Shown here: positions 8,380 through 17,164 of the stretch, piece after piece
Layout of the letters: each line of letters starts with the position of its first letter
How positions within the stretch are numbered: position 1 is the first letter of the stretch
Source: CAZSBB01 sp964605235
GTDB lineage: Bacteria > Planctomycetota > Phycisphaerae > Phycisphaerales > Phycisphaeraceae
Reading direction: 5' to 3'
NCBI GenBank assembly: GCA_964605235.1
Contig: CAZSBB010000006.1
Coordinates: 101,604-165,603 of the forward strand
Length of the DNA: 64,000 nucleotides
Made by a program: the position numbers and the translations under genes
The notes under the pieces: model-generated
Databases searched by the model: none
The model's input: the letters and a program-made list of their open reading frames with translations, nothing else
What the model was told of the DNA's origin: nothing

Positions 8380-9627
8380 TTAGGGTTTGGGATCCCCCCA
8401 GTCGGCGACCTGCACGGTCTCCCCGCCGCGCAGGGCGGACTCATGCGCCGCCACCCCCATCGCCATGTAGCGCACCGCCTGCCAGACGTTGATCGCCGGC
8501 ATCCGATCGTGGGCGATGGCGTCCACGAACTCATGCACCAGATAGGGGTGCGACCCACCATGCCCCCCGGGCAGGAAGTCGATGCTCAGCAGCTCCTTTT
8601 CATCAATCTCCGGGTGCATGACTTTGGCGAAAGCACGCAGCACCTCCTTGGGCAGCGGATCCGCCATTTCCGCGGCGGTCAACGTGCGGGTCTGCGGACG
8701 CGGCAGCTTTTCCGGCAGCGGCTGGCCGGGGCGCTCGATGCTGAACCAGCGGTTCTCGCTGAACGAACCCCGAGTGCCGAACACGCGGAAGGTTTCCGAG
8801 TCCGCGCCCATCAGGCCGGGCATTTCCCGACCCTCGACGATGCGCACCACCGCCCCGTTGGCCATCTTGAACAGCGCCATCTCATTGCTGAAGGCGTCGT
8901 TTTCAAAGTAGGGGTCATTTTCCTGATGGGCGTAGCCATGGGCATTGACCGACACCGCATGGGTGTTCATCACGCTGACCGGGCCGCTGACGGAATGGGT
9001 GGGATAGTGCATGGGCCCGCCCTTGGCGCCGCGCTGCCGATACGCCGCCGCCCGTTGGAGCCAGTCCTGCCCGGCAGCGCTGGCGGTGCGCGACTGCATC
9101 ACCTGGCGCAGATTGCAATTGGCGTCCACATCGTGCATGTACTCGCCCTCGGCGTACACGAAGTTGCCGAACGCCCCCGCCTGCGCCTGCCGCCGGCAGA
9201 ACATGGTCTGGGCGTGGTAGTAGGTGGTTTCCCCGAGCATGTAATGCTGCCCGGTTTCCTCCACCGCCTTGACCAGTTCATTGCACCAGTGCAGCACTTC
9301 CTGATTATCCGGCAGCACGATCACCGGCACCGCGCTGTACACATGCTTGCCGCGGCGCAGCGCCTGCACGCACTGGGGCGCGTGCAGCCAGTGCTGGGTG
9401 ATGACCACCAGGGCGTCGAAGTCGGCGCGGCAAATGTCATCCAGGCTGGTGAAACAGTCGCGCGGGCTGAGCTTGTCCTGAAAGAAGGGGTCCTGGGCGA
9501 ACTGCGCCACGCGCGTGGGCTCCAGATCGCATAGTCCCAGCCGGCTGACCAGCGGATGCGCTTTGAAGAGAGGGGCAAACGTTCTGCCGAACGCACCCAG
9601 ACCAACCAGGCCGATGCTGATGCCCAT
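8380..9627 (-). CDS. Gfo/Idh/MocA family oxidoreductase
   Basis: 415 residues with an N-terminal NAD(P)-binding Rossmann fold (GLVGLGAFGRTF) and the downstream LCDLEPTRV and ALVVITQHWLHAPQ strand-loop segments of the Gfo/Idh/MocA family. Members oxidise or reduce sugars and cyclitols, or act in sugar-derivative degradation. The start is the ATG at 9627 with AAAGGA upstream. It heads a two-gene unit with the MalK-type ATPase and is divergent from an AraC regulator, suggesting inducible use of one sugar. Substrate unknown. Confidence 0.88.
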   Translation of the reverse strand: MGISIGLVGLGAFGRTFAPLFKAHPLVSRLGLCDLEPTRVAQFAQDPFFQDKLSPRDCFTSLDDICRADFDALVVITQHWLHAPQCVQALRRGKHVYSAVPVIVLPDNQEVLHWCNELVKAVEETGQHYMLGETTYYHAQTMFCRRQAQAGAFGNFVYAEGEYMHDVDANCNLRQVMQSRTASAAGQDWLQRAAAYRQRGAKGGPMHYPTHSVSGPVSVMNTHAVSVNAHGYAHQENDPYFENDAFSNEMALFKMANGAVVRIVEGREMPGLMGADSETFRVFGTRGSFSENRWFSIERPGQPLPEKLPRPQTRTLTAAEMADPLPKEVLRAFAKVMHPEIDEKELLSIDFLPGGHGGSHPYLVHEFVDAIAHDRMPAINVWQAVRYMAMGVAAHESALRGGETVQVADWGDPKP

Positions 9628-9706
9628 GGACCAATCCTTTGTCGTGACGGGAAAAGTATTCGTGGCAGGGAAACACCCTGAGCCGGCAGCGGGGCCGGTG
9701 AATTAT

Positions 9707-9720
9707 TGAAAACGTTTGAA
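9707..9720. promoter_or_regulatory. Possible operator with AAACGTTT core
   Basis: The stretch TGAAAACGTTTGAA lies 80 bases upstream of the Gfo/Idh start, in the region shared with the divergent AraC gene. Its inner 8 bases are a perfect palindrome with a central CG, resembling sites of sugar repressors of the LacI family. Single occurrence in the region, so low confidence. Confidence 0.3.
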
Positions 9721-9798
9721 CGCGGGCTATCCTAGTTGGGCTCAAATGCTGTGTATACGACGAAAATCGCCAAACTGTTATGTAAATCGCCTGCCCGC

Positions 9799-10593
9799 AT
9801 GTTTGACTGCACGGTCCATCGCATCGCCCATTTCACCCATGCCCAGTGCACGGAGCAGTTGCTGCCGTGGGCAGTGCTGTCTTTCGTGGCGGAAGGGCTG
9901 CGGTGGATGGAAGTGGCCGGCGTGCGGCTGGAGAACCCCGGGCCGACGCTGGCGCTGCTGCCGGTGGGCGCGCTGGCGCGGTTCGAGTACACGGCTCAGC
10001 GCGCCCAGTGGGCGGTGGTGCTGGACCTGCCCGCGCTGACGCTGGGCGCCCGCCCGGGGGAGGTGCATCTTGCCGACCCGCAGACCGGCGAGCACGCCAG
10101 CTTGCCGATGTTCACGCCGATTGTCCCCGAGCATGTCTCCGGCTGGGAAGGCGAGTTTCTGCGGATGCACGACGCGCACGCGGCGCCCTGTGCCGCCCAT
10201 CGCATCCGCGTGCGCGCGGGGGTGACGAACCTCATCCGCTACGCCCTCGACCAGCAGCCGGATGTCTACCCTTCCCCGGCGGCACGCTTGCGCAGCCTGA
10301 TCGACCGCGACCGCATGGCGCGCCACAGCCTGGTGGAACTCAGTCGCCAATGCGGCTACTCCGCCAGTCGGCTGCGCGTGCTGTTCGAGCGCACCTATGG
10401 CCAGTCCCCGCAGGCGTACCGCAACAAACGCCGCATGGCGCTCGCCGCCGACCTGCTGTGCAACAGCGACCAGCGCATCAAAGAGATCAGCCAGCGCGTC
10501 GGCTGCCGCCACGTCTCGCACTTCAGCGCTCTGTTCCGCAGCGCGTTCGGCGTGACGCCCGGCGCGTACCGTCAGCGCTTTGTGACCCGGTGA
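9799..10593 (+). CDS. AraC family transcriptional regulator
   Basis: About 264 residues from the ATG at 9799. The C-terminal 100 residues contain the two helix-turn-helix motifs of AraC/XylS proteins: HSLVELSRQCGYSASRLRVLF, and the second in IKEISQRVGCRHVSHFSALF followed by the family tail GVTPGAYRQRF. The N-terminal half is a probable cupin-like ligand domain. It is divergent from the Gfo/Idh oxidoreductase and MalK-type ATPase genes and is their likely regulator. No clear ribosome site was seen, and an upstream in-frame TTG would add 21 residues. Confidence 0.88.
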   Translation: MFDCTVHRIAHFTHAQCTEQLLPWAVLSFVAEGLRWMEVAGVRLENPGPTLALLPVGALARFEYTAQRAQWAVVLDLPALTLGARPGEVHLADPQTGEHASLPMFTPIVPEHVSGWEGEFLRMHDAHAAPCAAHRIRVRAGVTNLIRYALDQQPDVYPSPAARLRSLIDRDRMARHSLVELSRQCGYSASRLRVLFERTYGQSPQAYRNKRRMALAADLLCNSDQRIKEISQRVGCRHVSHFSALFRSAFGVTPGAYRQRFVTR

Positions 10594-10596
10594 GGT

Positions 10597-10610
10597 CGGG
10601 CGCGAGCCCG
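10597..10610. terminator. Short hairpin between convergent genes
   Basis: Five-base GC stem with a GCGA tetraloop (CGGGCGCGAGCCCG) placed exactly in the 17-base gap between the convergent AraC and RNHCP genes. No T tract follows on either strand, so terminator function is only suggested by position. Confidence 0.35.
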
Positions 10611-10976
10611 TTACCCCGGCAAGGCGTCCAGCGGGAACGGCGGGCGCGCCAGCGGACGCAGCGCCAGTTGCAGCAGCGCCAGCTCACGGTCGTCGCCGGC
10701 GATGCGGTTGGTCCGCAGCAGGCGACAGCCGGTGCAACGGTGGATGATCGCCCATTCGCCGTCCTGGCGCACCTCGATGCCGATGGGCTGCATCGGATGG
10801 CGGCAGGGGCATTGGCGGTCGCCCGGCTCATCGTCCAGATGGCGCGACCAGAGGCAGTACGGACAGTGATTGCGGTGGCGCGTGCCCCAACTGCGCAGCG
10901 GCACGGTTTGGCCGCAGTGAATACAGGTAAATGAACCCCGCGCTCCAGGCGCGGCGGCATGATCCGAGTGTGACAT
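10611..10976 (-). CDS. RNHCP domain zinc-ribbon protein
   Basis: 121 residues. The segment FTCIHCGQTVP, then GTRHRNHCPYCLWSRHLD, gives two CxxC pairs that likely bind zinc and contains the RNHCP signature. A second zinc site is probable in CPCRHPM and HRCTGC. The end NRIAGDD...LARPPFPL matches the conserved family tail. Function of the family is not known; the fold suggests nucleic-acid or protein binding. It converges with the AraC gene and lies downstream of the leftward tRNA-Leu gene. Confidence 0.85.
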   Translation of the reverse strand: MSHSDHAAAPGARGSFTCIHCGQTVPLRSWGTRHRNHCPYCLWSRHLDDEPGDRQCPCRHPMQPIGIEVRQDGEWAIIHRCTGCRLLRTNRIAGDDRELALLQLALRPLARPPFPLDALPG

Positions 10977-11167
10977 GGGAAAGGGATGACCTGAGGGACG
11001 GAAAAAAACTCAAACCCGCAGCGCAGCAACCCGACGTCCACACGCTGCCGCGCGCAGTACAACCGCACGGCAGCCAGACGATCCGGGTTTTCAGCAGGTG
11101 GCGGTCATCAGGCAGCCAGTATAGGACCGGCGGCCGCGCCGTGTAAAGATGGATCTGCCGGCGCAAG

Positions 11168-11194
11168 AAAAAACCCGCGTCCGGGGACACGGGT
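11168..11194 (-). terminator. Rho-independent terminator downstream of tRNA-Leu
   Basis: Read leftwards: a 10-base stem (ACCCGTGTCC against GGACGCGGGT, one G-T pair) and then a run of T. It stands 16 bases beyond the 3' end of the tRNA gene and fits an intrinsic terminator for it. Confidence 0.75.
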
Positions 11195-11209
11195 CTGCTC
11201 TCCTGCAAA

Positions 11210-11296
11210 TGCGGTCGATAGGAGTCGAACCTACACGGGGTGTTTAGCCCCACTAGGACCTGAACCTAGCGCGTCTGCCAATTCCGCCACGACCGC
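11210..11296 (-). tRNA. tRNA-Leu (anticodon CAG)
   Basis: 87-nt class II tRNA on the minus strand. Acceptor arms GCGGTCG and CGACCGC pair fully, with discriminator A at 11210. The anticodon arm is CTAGG-TTCAGGT-CCTAG, giving CAG. A variable arm of leucine type (GGGGC...CACCCC) and the T loop GTTCGACTC follow. CCA is not encoded. Confidence 0.95.
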
Positions 11297-11401
11297 AAGG
11301 CTGCTTTCTCAAGCGGGCAGAGAGTGTAGAGGAATCACGCCACAAATCAAGTCACCCCTGTCGTCGCTGTCGGCGTCCCGGCGATCCCCTAGAATCTACG
11401 C

Positions 11402-14400
11402 ATGATTAAACGCGTGCTCTGGACGCTGGCGGCAGTGGTGGTGGCGGCGGTCATCTTCCTGCTGACCCTGCGCGCCGACCCTGCCCGACAGCGCGACGCC
11501 GCGCCGCTGACGCCCTTGCCCGGCTGGCAGACCGCCGCCAGCGAAGGCACCGCCCCCAACGTCGGGCAATACTTCATCGAGTTCCCCGGCGAAAAAGGCT
11601 TGATCTACCAGCTCTTCGGCGCTGCCCTCAACCCCTTGCCCCAGGGCGTGCTGCGGGTCGAGCAGCCGATGGCGCGCATCCACCTCAAGCGCAATCAGCG
11701 GGTGGTGCAGATCGAAGCCCAGCGCGCCACGTTCGTCGCCCCCGACAATCGGCCGCGCTCGGGCACGTTTGAAGGCGACGTCGTCCTCACTTTTTTTGAG
11801 TGCCGCTCCGGGCAGAAGCTCGATCTGCGCGCCGACTCCCCGCACGCGCAGCTGCGTCTGCACATGCAGGGCGCCAGCTTCAACTTGGAACTGGGTGAAG
11901 TCCGCAGCGACGGCGCGGTGCGTCTGGTGACCCGCGAGTTCGAATTCCGCGGCCGGGAGCTGGACCTGATCTTCAATCAACTGCATCGCCGGCTTGATCG
12001 GCTGGAAATCGCCAAAGGCGACACGCTGCGCATTCGTGCAGATGCGGAACGCCGCGGCAACCAACGCCCGGAATCTGCGAAACCTGAGAATGCTGCTGAC
12101 CCGGCAGCCCCGGATGCCGCGCAAGACTCGGCCGACCAGTACTACCGCGCTCTATTTGCCGATGACGTGCGCATCACCGCCCAGCAGAATGAAGTGACCG
12201 CCGACGATCTGGAAGTGCTCTTCGGCCTGAGCCTGGCGGCGAACGCCAACCGGTCGCTGCAGCCGGAGCGTGAAGCCTCCACCACGTCGGCCGACGCTTC
12301 ACCCTCGGCAACGGAAACCCCCGCCGGGGCAGCATTGCCCGACAGCCTGCCGCCGCAGCCGGATGACATTGTCGTGCAGTGGGCCGGGGCGCTGCTGGTG
12401 ACGCCGCTGGAAGCCCAGCCGCCGACCCTGCGGGATGTCCGCGACGCACTGCTCACCCTGCGCGGCCAGCCGGTGCGCATCACTCCGCCGCGGGGCCAGA
12501 TCATTACCTGTGCCCAGTTGAGCTTCCAGCGCGGCTCCGACCAGGTGACGCTGGACAGCGATGAACTGCATCCGGTGGTCCTCGAAGCGCCGCAGATGGG
12601 CGCGCTGCGGGCCCGCAAAATGGTGCTCGACATCCGGCAGGGCAGCGGACAAATCCTCGGCGGCGGCGCGCTGCGCACCACCGGCGCCGAGCAGGTCAGT
12701 CAGGAGATGGTCGGCATCCAGTGGAGCGACCGCGTGGACCTGGCGTTCTACCCGCCCGATGATGCTGCCGATGCGCTGGCGCCCGCCGGCGCCGCCGACC
12801 CGGGCCTGGATGCGAAACTCGGCGGCTCGCTGCGGGCGCTGCGCTCGATCGTCTTCCGGGGCGACGTGCGGGTTGACCACGTGCAATTCGATCTGCGCAG
12901 CGATCTGCTGTCCATCGGCTTGACCGCGCCCCAGGACACCCGGCAGGACCTGAGCAGCCTGGTCGCCTCCGGCGATGTGCAGTTCAACTTCCACGCCCGC
13001 CAACTCGAGCAACGCTTCAATGTGGACAGCGATGTGCTGGAAGTGGTGCTGGAGCAGCATGCCAACGGTCGCCCACGCGCCCGGCAGGTGGTGGCACGCG
13101 GAAACGTCCATGCCGTGCGCCCCGGCCAGGTGCTGCAGACCGAACGGCTGACCGTCAACCTGCGGCATCCCGACGACCCGCAGGAATCCCCCGAGCCCCG
13201 CTTTGATCCCACCCAGTTGACGGGTGGGGTGGCGGTGCCTCAGGCGACCCACGCCCTGGATCGGATGCTCGGCCCCAAACCCGCCACCACGCAGACCGCT
13301 GCCCCCACGCCTGCGGCGTCAGCGCCCAAGTCACTCTTGCAGTGGCAGGATCAACCGGCAACCGATCAGCCCGCCGACGCCGTCGCCGTCGCCGACGCCA
13401 ATGCCAACCCCGGCCGGGAAGTGTCCTTGCGCAACATCGTGGCTCAGGGCGCCGTGCGTGTGCGGCTGGAACAGGAGAATCTGGAGGTCACCGCCCAGCG
13501 CCTGATTGCCGACGAGCAGCAGGTGGAAATCTTCGGCACTCCGGACACTCCCGCCGAGGCGCGGCGGATCGACGGCGTGCTGCGCGGCAACCATCTGGTG
13601 CTGGTCCCTGCCACCGAAACGCTCTACGTCATCGGCGCCGGCTCGCTGCGCAATCAAGCCGCCGAAGCCGGCGTCGCCGAGGTGCCCGGGCTGGCGGTGT
13701 TCTGGCAGGACAACATGCAGTTCCACAACCAGTCGGGGCTGGCGCGGTTCTATGGCAACGTCCGCGCCGCCAGCCGCCGCGGCGGGGAAACCACCGATCT
13801 GGAAGCCGATGTGGTGTCCATCGAGTTCCACACCTTTGCCGCGCTCAAGCAGGTGCTCCAGCGCACCGGCGAGGATGCGGCCCTGACCGACCCGCGTCAG
13901 GGCACGCTCAAGCCGGATGCGAATATCGACGAACGCACCCGCATGTTGCAGGGCCTCCAGCAGATCAAAACCGTCACCGCCGACGGCGGGGTGATTTTTG
14001 AAGCCGCCGACTGGGAAAAACGCCCCGGCGAAAAACTGCTGACCCGCATGCGGCTGACCGGCCCGACCATCAGCTTCGACAACGTGATCAGCGAGGAAAT
14101 CATCGTCAAAGGCGCGGGCACGCTGCTGGCGGAAGAGCGTCGCCCGCGCGAAAAGCAGGACGCCGACGGCGACCCGCGTAAACAGGTCCACTTCGGCGGC
14201 GCCGGCGCCACGCTGTTCACCTGGCAGGGGCAACTGGCGCTCAACCTGGTGCACAACGACATGAAGATCGAGGACCAGGTGCAGGTGCTGCATGTGCCGC
14301 CGGGTGAGAGCGACATTTTCCAGCTCGATTGTCAGCGTTTCCTGGCGGACCTGGAAGCCACCGGCGGCCTGGGCGTGTGGATGAGCTCGCGCACGCCGCG

Positions 14401-14650
14401 CCCCGAACTGGTGGCGGTGTATGCCGACCGCGATGTGCGGGTGCTCAACCGCAACCGCGAGATCACCACCGATCATCTGGAATACACCCACTTCGACCGC
14501 ACCATCGTGCTGCGCGCCGAGGAAGGCAAGCTCAGCCGCATCGTCGATGCCGACGGCAACACCGGCGGGGCGCGCCTGTTCCGCTGGAATCTCCGCGAGG
14601 ACCGCATGGAAATCGTCGACCCCGGCCGCATCTCCGCGCCCGTGCGCTAA
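11402..14650 (+). CDS. Very large OstA/LptC-like protein, membrane anchored
   Basis: 1,082 residues. A single N-terminal membrane segment (about residues 4-24) anchors a long periplasmic part. From about residue 60 the sequence repeats the OstA/LptA/LptC beta-jellyroll pattern: short strands with V.a.G.V.i....l.a phrases (for example ASGDVQFNFHARQ, ARGNVHAVRPGQ, AQGAVRVRLEQENLEV, YGNVRAASRRGG). Pro/Ala-rich linkers separate blocks at about 220-250, 285-320 and 620-670. OstA-fold proteins bridge lipopolysaccharide from inner to outer membrane; ordinary LptA or LptC is only about 190 residues. The start at 11402 follows the tRNA region. A trans-envelope lipid bridge is a reasonable inference, and no lpt partners are adjacent. 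Confidence 0.75.
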   Translation: MIKRVLWTLAAVVVAAVIFLLTLRADPARQRDAAPLTPLPGWQTAASEGTAPNVGQYFIEFPGEKGLIYQLFGAALNPLPQGVLRVEQPMARIHLKRNQRVVQIEAQRATFVAPDNRPRSGTFEGDVVLTFFECRSGQKLDLRADSPHAQLRLHMQGASFNLELGEVRSDGAVRLVTREFEFRGRELDLIFNQLHRRLDRLEIAKGDTLRIRADAERRGNQRPESAKPENAADPAAPDAAQDSADQYYRALFADDVRITAQQNEVTADDLEVLFGLSLAANANRSLQPEREASTTSADASPSATETPAGAALPDSLPPQPDDIVVQWAGALLVTPLEAQPPTLRDVRDALLTLRGQPVRITPPRGQIITCAQLSFQRGSDQVTLDSDELHPVVLEAPQMGALRARKMVLDIRQGSGQILGGGALRTTGAEQVSQEMVGIQWSDRVDLAFYPPDDAADALAPAGAADPGLDAKLGGSLRALRSIVFRGDVRVDHVQFDLRSDLLSIGLTAPQDTRQDLSSLVASGDVQFNFHARQLEQRFNVDSDVLEVVLEQHANGRPRARQVVARGNVHAVRPGQVLQTERLTVNLRHPDDPQESPEPRFDPTQLTGGVAVPQATHALDRMLGPKPATTQTAAPTPAASAPKSLLQWQDQPATDQPADAVAVADANANPGREVSLRNIVAQGAVRVRLEQENLEVTAQRLIADEQQVEIFGTPDTPAEARRIDGVLRGNHLVLVPATETLYVIGAGSLRNQAAEAGVAEVPGLAVFWQDNMQFHNQSGLARFYGNVRAASRRGGETTDLEADVVSIEFHTFAALKQVLQRTGEDAALTDPRQGTLKPDANIDERTRMLQGLQQIKTVTADGGVIFEAADWEKRPGEKLLTRMRLTGPTISFDNVISEEIIVKGAGTLLAEERRPREKQDADGDPRKQVHFGGAGATLFTWQGQLALNLVHNDMKIEDQVQVLHVPPGESDIFQLDCQRFLADLEATGGLGVWMSSRTPRPELVAVYADRDVRVLNRNREITTDHLEYTHFDRTIVLRAEEGKLSRIVDADGNTGGARLFRWNLREDRMEIVDPGRISAPVR

Positions 14651-14677
14651 ACGCGGGGCTTCCACTTGGCGCTGGGC

Positions 14678-14793
14678 AACGAGCCGGAAGCGTCAGCCAC
14701 GGGCTACGCCCACGGACGCCGCTCGCCACATGAACAACACCTGACGCATTGAAAACCACGCGCTCTGCCCGTCGCTCACGCTTCCGGCTCGTT
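14678..14793. repeat. Inverted-repeat element, family E, copy 1
   Basis: Ends are AACGAGCCGGAAGCGT (14678-14693) and its exact complement (14778-14793). The same end sequence bounds elements at 30793-30916 and 34297-34411. The interior of this copy differs more than that of the other two. It lies between the OstA-like gene and the helicase gene. Confidence 0.85.
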
Positions 14794-14845
14794 CATTCCC
14801 GGACGATCTGCTGCTCCCACGCGGTTCCCCCGTACACTGTTGTCC

Positions 14846-17041
14846 GTGACCTTCGATCCCCTGGACATCCTGGCGAGCGATGGCCCGATCGCCCGGCGGC
14901 TGGGCGAACGCTATGAGCAGCGCCCGCAGCAGACGCAGATGGTGCTGGCGGTGCAGCACGCCCTGAGCACCGGGGGCAACCTGATCGTCGAGGCGGGCAC
15001 CGGCGTGGGCAAGAGCTTCGCGTATCTGCTCCCGGCGGTGCAGCACATCCTCACCCAGCGCGCCGAGGGCCGCAGCCGCGACACCGGGCGCGGCCGGGTG
15101 ATCATCTCCACCCACACCATCGCCCTGCAGGAACAGCTCATCAGCAAGGATGTGCCGCTGCTGCAGGCGGTGCTGGGCGCGGAGTTCACCGCGTTGCTGG
15201 TCAAGGGACGGGGGAACTATCTCTCCCGGCGGCGTCTGCAACGGGCGCTGGAACGTGATCAGCAACTCTTTGACGACCCGGCGGCAGGACGCAGTCTGGA
15301 GATCATCGAACGCTGGGCGCAGACCACCACCGACGGCTCGCTGGCGACGCTGCCGCAGCTGGAGCGCCCCGGCGTGTGGGATCACGCCCGCAGCGACAGC
15401 GATGACTGCCTGGGGCGACGGTGTGCTTCGTATCAGACCTGTTTCTACCAGAGCGCGCGGCGACGGATGGAAAACGCCGACCTGCTGGTGGTCAATCACG
15501 CGCTGTTTTTTGCCGACCTGGCGCTGCGCATGGAAGGCTTCGGCCTGCTTCCACCCTATGACGCGGTGATTCTCGACGAAGCGCACACCGTTGAGGACGT
15601 CGCCAGCGAATACTTCGGCTTAAGCGCCAGCCGCTTCCAGGTGCGCCTGCTGCTGCAATCGCTGCTGTCCCGCAACGGCCGGGGACTGCTCAATTCCCTG
15701 CAGAACAAGCTGCGCGGCGACTACCGCGGCTTCAACCGCGCCATGGACCTGATCACCCGCGCGGCGGCGGCGCAGGACCAGTATTTCGATGAGCTGGTGG
15801 CGTGGCAGGAACAGGTGGGCCGCAGCAATGGACGGGTCGATCAACCTCACATCGTGGAAAATCCGCTGAGTCCGTTGCTCAACGAGCTTTCGCTGGCGCT
15901 CAAGGTGGTGCGCGACGGCCTGCCGAGCGAGGAAGACCGCATGGAAGTGGACGCCTACGCCAATCGCTGTCAGGCGGTGGCGGGGGCGGTCACGGCATTG
16001 CAGGAACAGTCGGAAACCGACAGCGTGTACTGGCTGGAGATCAACACCAAACGCCAGCCGGCGAGCGTGCGGCACAAGAGCGCGCCGATCGACGTGGGCC
16101 CCTTGCTGGGACGCTGGTTGTTTGACGCCAAGACCACCGAGGGCGCGCCCATTGCCGTGGTGCTGACCTCGGCGACGCTGGCGACCAGCGGGAAGCAGGA
16201 CGACGGGAAAGCAGGGGCGGAGAAGGCGAAGACGAAGCGGAGGCGCCAGGCGCCGCCGGACGGTGCAGATGCGCAGGTGGCGGTGGAGGGACAGCAGGGG
16301 GATGCAGCGCCCATACCGATTCCTGCGGACAGTCCGTTTGCGCATCTGCGCACGCGGCTGGGTCTGCGGGTGACGCAGGAATTGCTGCTGGGATCGCCGT
16401 TCGATTACGCCAGACAGGCGCAGCTCCTGATTGAAGCCGGCTTGCCCGAACCCAATCAGTCCGCGTACCTGGGGGCGCTGGGGCCGGTGCTGCTGGAGCA
16501 TCTGGATCGCAGCGACGGCGGAGCGTTTGTGCTGTTCACCAGCTATGACCACCTGCGGCAGGTGGCGCAGTGGCTGCGCCCCCGGCTGGAGTTTCGCGGC
16601 ATGCCGTTGCTGGTGCATGGCGATGGCGAGCAGCGCAGTGTGCTGCTGGATCGCTTTCGGGGGGATCGGCGGAGCGTGCTGCTGGGGGCGGACAGTTTCT
16701 GGCAGGGCGTGGACGTGCAGGGCGAGGGGTTGCGGAACGTGATCATCACCCGGTTGCCGTTCACCCCGCCGGATCATCCGTTGACGGAGGCGCGGACGGA
16801 CCGGATCAAGGCGCGGGGGGGCAATGCATTCCGGGATTACTCATTGCCGGAGGCGATTTTGAAGTTCAAGCAGGGGTTCGGCCGGCTGATACGTTCGCGT
16901 ACGGACCAGGGCAGCGTGGTGGTGCTGGACAGTCGGCTGGCGAAGAAGCCGTATGGCAAGCGGTTTCTCGCGGCGTTGCCGGCGTTGCCGGTGCAGGTGA
17001 TTCAGAGCCGGCGCGAAGAGAGTTGGCGTGCGCGGGAGTAA
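14846..17041 (+). CDS. dinG: DinG/XPD-family ATP-dependent DNA helicase
   Basis: About 731 residues. Superfamily 2 helicase motifs are present: Walker A AGTGVGKS (50-57), VIISTHTIALQEQL, the DEAH box in VILDEAHTVEDV, and the late motifs DSFWQGVDVQGEG and KFKQGFGRLIRS. DinG-type enzymes unwind 5'-overhang DNA, R-loops and G4 structures with an Fe-S cluster. Three cluster cysteines are in C-x4-C-x5-C spacing (CLGRRCASYQTC), but the expected first ligand after KGRGNYL is Ser rather than Cys. A charged, low-complexity insert lies around residues 450-490. Start choice is uncertain (GTG 14846 or TTG 14840). It converges with bamA. Confidence 0.88.
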   Translation: MTFDPLDILASDGPIARRLGERYEQRPQQTQMVLAVQHALSTGGNLIVEAGTGVGKSFAYLLPAVQHILTQRAEGRSRDTGRGRVIISTHTIALQEQLISKDVPLLQAVLGAEFTALLVKGRGNYLSRRRLQRALERDQQLFDDPAAGRSLEIIERWAQTTTDGSLATLPQLERPGVWDHARSDSDDCLGRRCASYQTCFYQSARRRMENADLLVVNHALFFADLALRMEGFGLLPPYDAVILDEAHTVEDVASEYFGLSASRFQVRLLLQSLLSRNGRGLLNSLQNKLRGDYRGFNRAMDLITRAAAAQDQYFDELVAWQEQVGRSNGRVDQPHIVENPLSPLLNELSLALKVVRDGLPSEEDRMEVDAYANRCQAVAGAVTALQEQSETDSVYWLEINTKRQPASVRHKSAPIDVGPLLGRWLFDAKTTEGAPIAVVLTSATLATSGKQDDGKAGAEKAKTKRRRQAPPDGADAQVAVEGQQGDAAPIPIPADSPFAHLRTRLGLRVTQELLLGSPFDYARQAQLLIEAGLPEPNQSAYLGALGPVLLEHLDRSDGGAFVLFTSYDHLRQVAQWLRPRLEFRGMPLLVHGDGEQRSVLLDRFRGDRRSVLLGADSFWQGVDVQGEGLRNVIITRLPFTPPDHPLTEARTDRIKARGGNAFRDYSLPEAILKFKQGFGRLIRSRTDQGSVVVLDSRLAKKPYGKRFLAALPALPVQVIQSRREESWRARE

Positions 17042-17164
17042 GCACACGGGTGTGTGAGCGGGGGCAGATGCGGCCCCACGGTTTCGCCTGCGGCTCCTGC
17101 GTGGGCGTGCTGAGGGGCGTGAGCGTGCGCGCAGCGGGGTGACGCTGGTGATTGGCGCGGTGGC

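Noticed and set aside
17042..17164. Small gene between dinG and bamA
   Set aside because: No frame with a start site and protein-like composition; only a weak five-base hairpin is present.
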